Position numbers and translations under genes: made by a program. Of a DNA stretch of 17,926 bases, positions 14,119-17,926 are shown piece by piece. Position 1 is the first letter of the stretch. Each line of letters begins with the position of its first letter. A model generated the notes under the pieces. It made no database searches, was not told the origin of the DNA, and was given only the letters and a program-made list of their open reading frames with translations. The DNA is from Chloroflexota bacterium (GTDB lineage Bacteria > Chloroflexota > Chloroflexia > JAMDCE01): positions 1-17,926 of the forward strand of contig JAMDCE010000576.1 in the NCBI GenBank assembly GCA_023489135.1, read 5' to 3'.

Positions 14119-15403
14119 CTTGCTGGCGCTACAGGGTGAGAGTTATCGGACAGGCCTTAACCCGGCAATCGATTTAGATAAGTGCGTGGACGTCCAGGCT
14201 CTCGAGCAGCTTCTAGCTACTTTCGTTCAGGCAACCGGTTTGCCAGCAGGATGTGGCATATTTGACCTTCGCGGCAAGCGGGTTGTCCCTGTCGATCTAA
14301 AGTCATTTCCGCGTCTCTGCCGGGTTGCCTGGACTTCAGCTTCGGGCCAAGAACGTTGCCGGGAGGATTTCAGGAAGGTCATTGCCCGGTCGGCAGAGAC
14401 AGGCTTCAAGACGTTTGTACGTCACTCCTGCCACCTGGGGATCACTATTTGTGGCGCGCCAATTATCGAGGAAAACCAGCCCATCGCGCTGCTTCTCAGC
14501 GGCCAGGTGCTCTCTAAACCCCTGTCCCCGAAACGGCGAGCGGTCTTGATTCGGGTCGGCGAGGGCTTTGACCTCGACCAAAAGGGAATGGAGCGCGCCG
14601 TGGACGAGCTTCGAGTCGCTTCGCTCCGGGAGATAGAAGGCGCGGCTGGTCTGCTGCAGGCTCTCGTGGGGCACGTCTTAGCCGCATCCCTATCTAAGCG
14701 CAGGTCCCAGCGTCAGGCCGAGCTCGAGAAGATGCTCTACGAAACAGAACTCGGCATGTTGCAGTCGCAGATTAATCCTCACTTCCTGTTCAATGCGCTA
14801 AATACGGTGATGTGGATGGCCTCGCTGGAGAAAGCCGAAGAGACGGTGAAAATCGTGTGCGCCCTGGCCGATCTTCTTCGTTACAACCTTCGCCAGATAG
14901 GGAAGCTCGTGCCTTTGGGACAGGAAATCGAGCAAGTGAAGGGTTATCTGTTGATTCAGAAGGCTCGGTTCGGAGACCGCCTGCAGGTCGTGGTTGACGT
15001 CGATCCCTCGGCGGCGGCTGTAGATGTCCCGGTGCTAATCCTGCAACCGCTGGTGGAGAATGCCATAATCCACGGACTCGAGGCCAAAGTGGGAAACGGA
15101 ACGCTTGTGCTTCAAGCTCGTCGGAAAAGGGATCGCGTGGTAATCGAGGTCAAGGACGACGGTGAGGGTATGTCGCCGGAAGTGGCGCATGAAGTCATCG
15201 ACCGCCTGGAGAAGGCCGAATCTCAAACTCGACTTGCCGGGCTTGGAATGATGAACGTCGTCCGCAGTCTGCGGCACCACTTTGGAGACCGGGCGGCGAT
15301 GGAGGTATTCAGCCACGTAGGCCGAGGAACACTGGTGCGCCTGAATATTCCCGTGGAATTGCCCGAGCTCAGCGCCTTGGAAACAGACGTGTCGAGGGGT
15401 TAG
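14096..15403 (+). CDS. PocR-domain histidine kinase (LytS/YesM-type catalytic core)
   Basis: A 435-aa cytoplasmic sensor kinase with no membrane segments. The N-terminal PocR domain (about 25-200) has the cysteines C75, C88, C112 and C119 within FPRLCRVAW, GQERCREDF, RHSCHLGITICGAP, and the LLLSGQVL strand. PocR domains sense small molecules, and occur in regulators of propanediol use and methylotrophic methyltransferase genes. A short coiled region (200-222) leads to the His_kinase motif with phospho-acceptor H229 (INPHFLFN). ATP-binding motifs are intact: ENAIIHG (321-327), KDDGEGM (353-359), GLGMMNV (382-388). ATG 14096 overlaps the TetR gene by 23 bases. TTG 14120, two bases after the TetR stop with AAAAGGG upstream, is a credible alternative. 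The AraC-type regulator 54 bases downstream is its partner. Confidence 0.9.
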   Translation: MSQRKRDNLLALQGESYRTGLNPAIDLDKCVDVQALEQLLATFVQATGLPAGCGIFDLRGKRVVPVDLKSFPRLCRVAWTSASGQERCREDFRKVIARSAETGFKTFVRHSCHLGITICGAPIIEENQPIALLLSGQVLSKPLSPKRRAVLIRVGEGFDLDQKGMERAVDELRVASLREIEGAAGLLQALVGHVLAASLSKRRSQRQAELEKMLYETELGMLQSQINPHFLFNALNTVMWMASLEKAEETVKIVCALADLLRYNLRQIGKLVPLGQEIEQVKGYLLIQKARFGDRLQVVVDVDPSAAAVDVPVLILQPLVENAIIHGLEAKVGNGTLVLQARRKRDRVVIEVKDDGEGMSPEVAHEVIDRLEKAESQTRLAGLGMMNVVRSLRHHFGDRAAMEVFSHVGRGTLVRLNIPVELPELSALETDVSRG

Positions 15404-15456
15404 CAGCGAGGCCGCGACGTGCCATACAATCAATGTTGAAGAAGAGAGGTACTTGA

Positions 15457-16263
15457 TTGCTGAGGGTGGTCATTGCGGACGACGAGCCGCTGGTCAGGAA
15501 AGGCCTGCGCGCTGTTCTGGAGAGCCAGGGGGGGCTGGCGGAGTTAGTGGGAGAGGCTTCGAGCGGACACGATGTTGTTTCTCTGGTAACCCAACTCAAG
15601 CCCGACCTCGTGCTCCTCGACATACGAATGCCGGGGGGCGATGGAATTTCTGCGGCCGAGCGGATCAGGAGTATCTCGCCCTACACGAGGATTATTGTGC
15701 TCACAGCCTACCCTGACTTTACCTACGCCCAGAAGATGCTCCGCCTGGGAGCATCGGACTACTTGTTAAAACCCAGCTCTCCTGATTCCATCCGTGAAGC
15801 GATCGGGCGGATTGCGCGGGAGGTGGAAAGTGGTGAGGCGAGCTTTGCTTCCGTCCACGGCCATCGCCTGGCAGGGGAACTTGCTGCCGTCTCGCCCGGG
15901 CGCCCCGAGGAACCCGGGACGGACAAGCTGAGACCGCGTGGTGTGGTCGCATCGGCCAAGAAGTACATTGGCGATAATTTTCACAGGCGTCTGCCTTTGG
16001 GTGAGGTCGCCGATGCCGTTGGACTTAGCCCCTGGTACTTCAGCTCGATCTTCAAGAAAGCGGAGGGGGATTCTTTCCGCCATTACTTGACTCAAGTCAG
16101 GGTTGAGGCTGGAAAACGCGCCTTGCTCGAAACCGACCTCCTGGTTCAAGTGATAGCGGAAGGGGTGGGCTTCAGCGAGCCGAGCCATTTCACCCAGGCC
16201 TTCAAGCGCGTCGTAGGAGTCACTCCCAGGCAGTTCCAGAGAAGGGAACGTCGCGATGGGTAG
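15457..16263 (+). CDS. AraC-type response regulator (YesN-like)
   Basis: A 268-aa response regulator. The receiver (1-120) is complete: D8/D9/E10, phospho-acceptor D55 (VLLDIRMPGGDG), T83 (VLTAYPDF), K105 (LLKPSS). A linker of about 40 residues leads to the AraC double helix-turn-helix (about 165-262), with LGEVADAVGLSPWYFSSIFK and VIAEGVGFSEPSHFTQAFKR followed by GVTPRQF. It is the usual partner of LytS/YesM-like kinases, here the PocR kinase just upstream. TTG 15457 has GAGAGG seven bases upstream and yields a receiver starting at the family position. The likely targets are the methyltransferase and GTPase genes downstream. Bases 15504-15604 of this gene recur inverted and identical at the end of the window. 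Confidence 0.92.
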   Translation: MLRVVIADDEPLVRKGLRAVLESQGGLAELVGEASSGHDVVSLVTQLKPDLVLLDIRMPGGDGISAAERIRSISPYTRIIVLTAYPDFTYAQKMLRLGASDYLLKPSSPDSIREAIGRIAREVESGEASFASVHGHRLAGELAAVSPGRPEEPGTDKLRPRGVVASAKKYIGDNFHRRLPLGEVADAVGLSPWYFSSIFKKAEGDSFRHYLTQVRVEAGKRALLETDLLVQVIAEGVGFSEPSHFTQAFKRVVGVTPRQFQRRERRDG

Positions 16264-16446
16264 CCCAACACCACGGCAGAAAACCACAATCAGACGACAG
16301 TGCCATTAAGTACCGCAAGATCGCGACAGATATTCCACCACTTAACGCCTTTTCTTGCCACAGTCGTCCGGATATACTTGTGATGAGCTTTGTCCTTGCT
16401 TCAGTGTCTTCGTAAGAGCTCAGAATTCCGCCTAGCGCATCACCCC

Positions 16447-16472
16447 GTCATTCCCGCGAAAGCGGGAATCCA
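16447..16472 (+). repeat. REP-like palindromic unit, forward
   Basis: ATTCCCGC (16450-16457) and GCGGGAAT (16462-16469) form a perfect eight-pair stem around GAAA, preceded by GTC and followed by CCA. This is the widespread GTCATTCCCGC-type extragenic palindrome. It pairs with an inverted unit 10 bases further on, as in a bacterial interspersed mosaic element. Confidence 0.7.
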
Positions 16473-16481
16473 TCGCACGTG

Positions 16482-16519
16482 CCCACTGTCATTCCCGCTT
16501 TCGCGGGAATGACAGTGGG
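16482..16519 (-). repeat. REP-like palindromic unit, inverted, with a 17-bp stem
   Basis: CCCACTGTCATTCCCGC (16482-16498) pairs perfectly with GCGGGAATGACAGTGGG (16503-16519) around TTTC. Read on the minus strand the core equals the forward unit (GTCATTCCCGC-GAAA-GCGGGAAT), so the two units are head to head. It lies about 60 bases before the methyltransferase start and could pause transcription or protect the message end. Confidence 0.7.
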
Positions 16520-16580
16520 TCGGTTCGCGGAGTCTGAACTCGTACGTGTCTCGCTGCAGGTTACTTTGGAGGTGCGCGGC

Positions 16581-17624
16581 GTGCTTCAAACGGAGGCTGG
16601 CGAACGAAAGAGACGCGTTACGTCGGCTATGGCACGGACTGGTCGTGGTGGCCGAGTGCCGGTGATATGCGCTAGCCAGAGCGCCACTCGGGATCAGATG
16701 CGACGGGTCGGAGTCCATTGGCCCGAGGCGCACACGGATGCCAGACAGATGGCTGATTTGGCGAGCGCCGCCCATTCGGTTCTCGGGCTGGACTCGGTCA
16801 GAGTCCCTTTTTGCCAGACCGTTGAAGCTGAAGCGCTCGGTTGTCAGATCAAGAGTGGCGGACTTGACCACGTTCCCGGAATAGCCACGCATGTGGCAAG
16901 GGTCGGAGAAGCTCTCGACGTTCCGGATGACCTGCTGGGCCGCGGCAGGGTCCCGGTGCTGTTGGAAGCGGTGAGGCTGCTGAAGCAGTCCTGGGGGGAC
17001 GAAGTCGCCATTATTGGAGGCGTGACCGGTCCGTTTACTTTAGCCGGGTTGCTTCTCGGAACAAGGACGATGCTCACCCAGACGATGAAGAACCCCCAGG
17101 CTCTGGTTCCGATTCTGGAAACCTGCCTTCGGGTTGGGGTGCTGGTGGCCGGGGCCCTGGCTGAAGCGGGTGCCGACATAATATGCGTAGAGGATATGGC
17201 AGCCTCAGCCGAGCTAATAAGCCCCGCTATTTACGTTAACCTCGCCTATCCGTATCAACGCCGTCTGTTCGCCAGCGTGAAGCTCCCCTCGATCCTTCAC
17301 ATCTGCGGGGATGTAAGCTCTACCGTCGAGCAAATGGCTTCAACTGGAGCCACGGCGCTCAGCTACGAGGGGCAGATACACAGTCGCGTGGCCGAGGCAA
17401 GGGTACGAGACAGGGTCGTGTTGATCACCGGTCCGGACCCGGCCATAACCCTGGCGACCGGGGTGGCTGCGGACGTGGAGCGGCAGTGCCTCGAATTTCT
17501 GGCGCAGGGGGTAGATATTCTCGCGCCGGGATGCGCCATCGCCAGCAGCACGCCCACGGAAAACCTCAGGGCCATGGTTAGCGCGGCAGACAGGTATGGC
17601 CACAGCGGGGGATCAGTTCTCTGA
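16581..17624 (+). CDS. Corrinoid-dependent methyltransferase of the UroD/MtaA/CmuA family
   Basis: A 347-aa protein of the uroporphyrinogen decarboxylase fold, methyltransferase branch. These enzymes move a methyl group from a methylated corrinoid protein to a thiol such as coenzyme M, or act in related demethylation steps. The zinc-site pattern His-x-Cys...Cys is visible as H240-x-C242 (ILHICGDV) and C318 (APGCAIAS), at MtaA-like positions. Also typical are WPEAHTD near the N-terminus, GGVTGPFTLAG (146-156), the ICVEDMAAS segment and TGPDPAITLATG. GTG 16581 is chosen because GGAGG lies eight bases upstream; the longer open frame from 16479 only reads through the REP-like hairpin. The PocR kinase/AraC regulator upstream suggests induction by a methylated substrate. 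Whether the acceptor is coenzyme M, another thiol or tetrahydrofolate is unknown. No corrinoid protein gene is in the window. Confidence 0.87.
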   Translation: MLQTEAGERKRRVTSAMARTGRGGRVPVICASQSATRDQMRRVGVHWPEAHTDARQMADLASAAHSVLGLDSVRVPFCQTVEAEALGCQIKSGGLDHVPGIATHVARVGEALDVPDDLLGRGRVPVLLEAVRLLKQSWGDEVAIIGGVTGPFTLAGLLLGTRTMLTQTMKNPQALVPILETCLRVGVLVAGALAEAGADIICVEDMAASAELISPAIYVNLAYPYQRRLFASVKLPSILHICGDVSSTVEQMASTGATALSYEGQIHSRVAEARVRDRVVLITGPDPAITLATGVAADVERQCLEFLAQGVDILAPGCAIASSTPTENLRAMVSAADRYGHSGGSVL

Positions 17625-17637
17625 ATGATGGGTGGTA

Positions 17638-17886
17638 ATGATCGTCGACGTGATATCGGGGTTCCTGGGCAGCGGGAAGACCTCCTTGGTGGGAAGCTTG
17701 GCCGCGGATGCACGGTTGGGCGAGTTCTTCTTGCTCTCCGCTGACAGCCTCGAGATTGTGGCAAAATCCGCTAGATGCCTATCCGACAACGTAGCGGGCG
17801 GGGGACAAGACGCAGTGCTACAGGGCGGGCTTGAGTTGGGTTACCAGAGAAACAACATCGTGTCCGCTCGAAGCCTCTCCCACTAA
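17638..17886 (+). CDS. CobW/HypB-like P-loop GTPase, 5' part only; 3' end chimeric
   Basis: The N-terminus MIVDVISGFLGSGKTSLVGS carries a G-x4-GK-T P-loop with the CobW-family GFLGSGKT form. These GTPases act in metal or cobalamin cofactor delivery, which fits a neighbour of a corrinoid/zinc methyltransferase 13 bases upstream. The next segment (RLGEFFLLSADSLEIVAKS) does not show the NEFGEVGID-like motif expected in CobW, so the subfamily is open. From 17826 the sequence is an exact inverted copy of 15604-15504, and the stop at 17886 is in that foreign segment. Only 17638-17825 should be read as this gene; the rest of it is missing. ATG 17638 is preferred to the in-frame GTG 17632; neither has a good SD. 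Confidence 0.6.
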   Translation: MIVDVISGFLGSGKTSLVGSLAADARLGEFFLLSADSLEIVAKSARCLSDNVAGGGQDAVLQGGLELGYQRNNIVSARSLSH

Positions 17887-17926
17887 CTCCGCCAGCCCCC
17901 CCTGGCTCTCCAGAACAGCGCGCAGG
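17826..17926 (-). repeat. 101-bp exact inverted copy of 15504-15604 at the window end
   Basis: Every base from 17826 to 17926 equals the reverse complement of 15504-15604, which lies in the receiver part of the AraC-type regulator gene. The match starts abruptly (AGGG versus AGGT before the common CGGGC) and runs to the last base. A perfect coding fragment copied inverted 2.2 kb away and cut off by the sequence end is best explained as a chimera from genome amplification or assembly. Confidence 0.9.

Larger units (their letters stand above)
16264..16580 (+). other. Intergenic region upstream of the methyltransferase
   Basis: About 317 bases with no gene. The main content is the pair of REP-like palindromes at 16447-16519, followed by the SD TGGAGG (16567-16572) of the methyltransferase. 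A TATACT at 16373-16378 has no well-spaced -35, so I do not call a promoter. No terminator with a T-run is seen after the AraC-type gene. Confidence 0.5.

Noticed and set aside
16373..16378. TATACT as a -10 box for the methyltransferase
   Set aside because: The nearest -35-like sequence (TTGCCA, 16355-16360) is only 12 bases away, and it lies 200 bases upstream with two hairpins between.
16479..16580. N-terminal extension of the methyltransferase frame (MPTVIPAFAGMT...)
   Set aside because: This is read-through of the REP-like palindrome, a well-known artefact peptide. The start at 16581 has a good SD and fits the family.
16440..16892. 150-codon minus-strand frame over the REP-like repeat and methyltransferase start
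   Set aside because: It is antisense to the methyltransferase and contains the same repeat-derived peptide; no family resemblance.
1..17926. CRISPR arrays, tRNA or rRNA genes
   Set aside because: No regularly spaced repeats of CRISPR size and no recognisable RNA gene were seen on either strand by reading; no search program was run.

Overview
The window looks like bacterial chromosome from an anaerobe with C1/methyl-group metabolism. It has moderately high GC, many GTG/TTG starts and mostly good Shine-Dalgarno (SD) sites. The gene set (a solo HdrA-like flavoprotein with a DUF1786 partner, a UroD/MtaA-type corrinoid methyltransferase under a PocR-type sensor kinase, and a YhaM-like nuclease) would fit a Chloroflexota (Dehalococcoidia/Anaerolineae-like) or similar subsurface lineage. 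That is inference; no rRNA or other marker is present.

Layout. (1) 155-2675, plus: promoter, HdrA-like protein, DUF1786 protein. (2) 2682-3716, minus: YhaM-type OB/HD exoribonuclease with its own promoter at 3799-3827. (3) 3880-7068: a complete insertion sequence of 3189 bp. It has 17-bp terminal inverted repeats (15/17 identical), is flanked by the direct repeat TAACAG, and encodes a small sigma-70-like protein whose stop overlaps (ATGA) the start of a 666-aa DDE transposase with an IS4-type Y-R-E signature. (4) 7085-10453, plus: a strong promoter, then OmpR-type response regulator, second OmpR-type regulator, soluble histidine kinase and a lone receiver. The kinase and the lone receiver lack key catalytic residues. 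(5) 13282-10480, minus: heptose-7-phosphate kinase-like GHMP kinase, small LuxR-type HTH protein and an AlgD-like GDP-mannose 6-dehydrogenase, the last two joined by an ATGA overlap; a surface-polysaccharide group. (6) 13408-16263, plus: a near-consensus promoter with a perfect 18-bp palindrome at its start site, then TetR regulator, PocR/LytS-type histidine kinase and AraC-type response regulator. (7) 16447-17825: a pair of opposed REP-like palindromes, the MtaA-like methyltransferase and the start of a CobW-like P-loop GTPase.

Region 6 probably senses a small substrate and controls the methyltransferase in region 7. The most interesting item is the insertion sequence. A sigma-70-like gene as accessory partner of a transposase is an arrangement I do not recognise. 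Its SD is buried in a long hairpin, it has extra copies of its terminal-repeat core at the right end, and it sits between two divergent promoters.

Caution: the last 101 bases (17826-17926) are an exact inverted copy of 15504-15604, inside the AraC-type regulator gene. This looks like an amplification or assembly chimera at a contig end, so the CobW-like gene should not be trusted past 17825.
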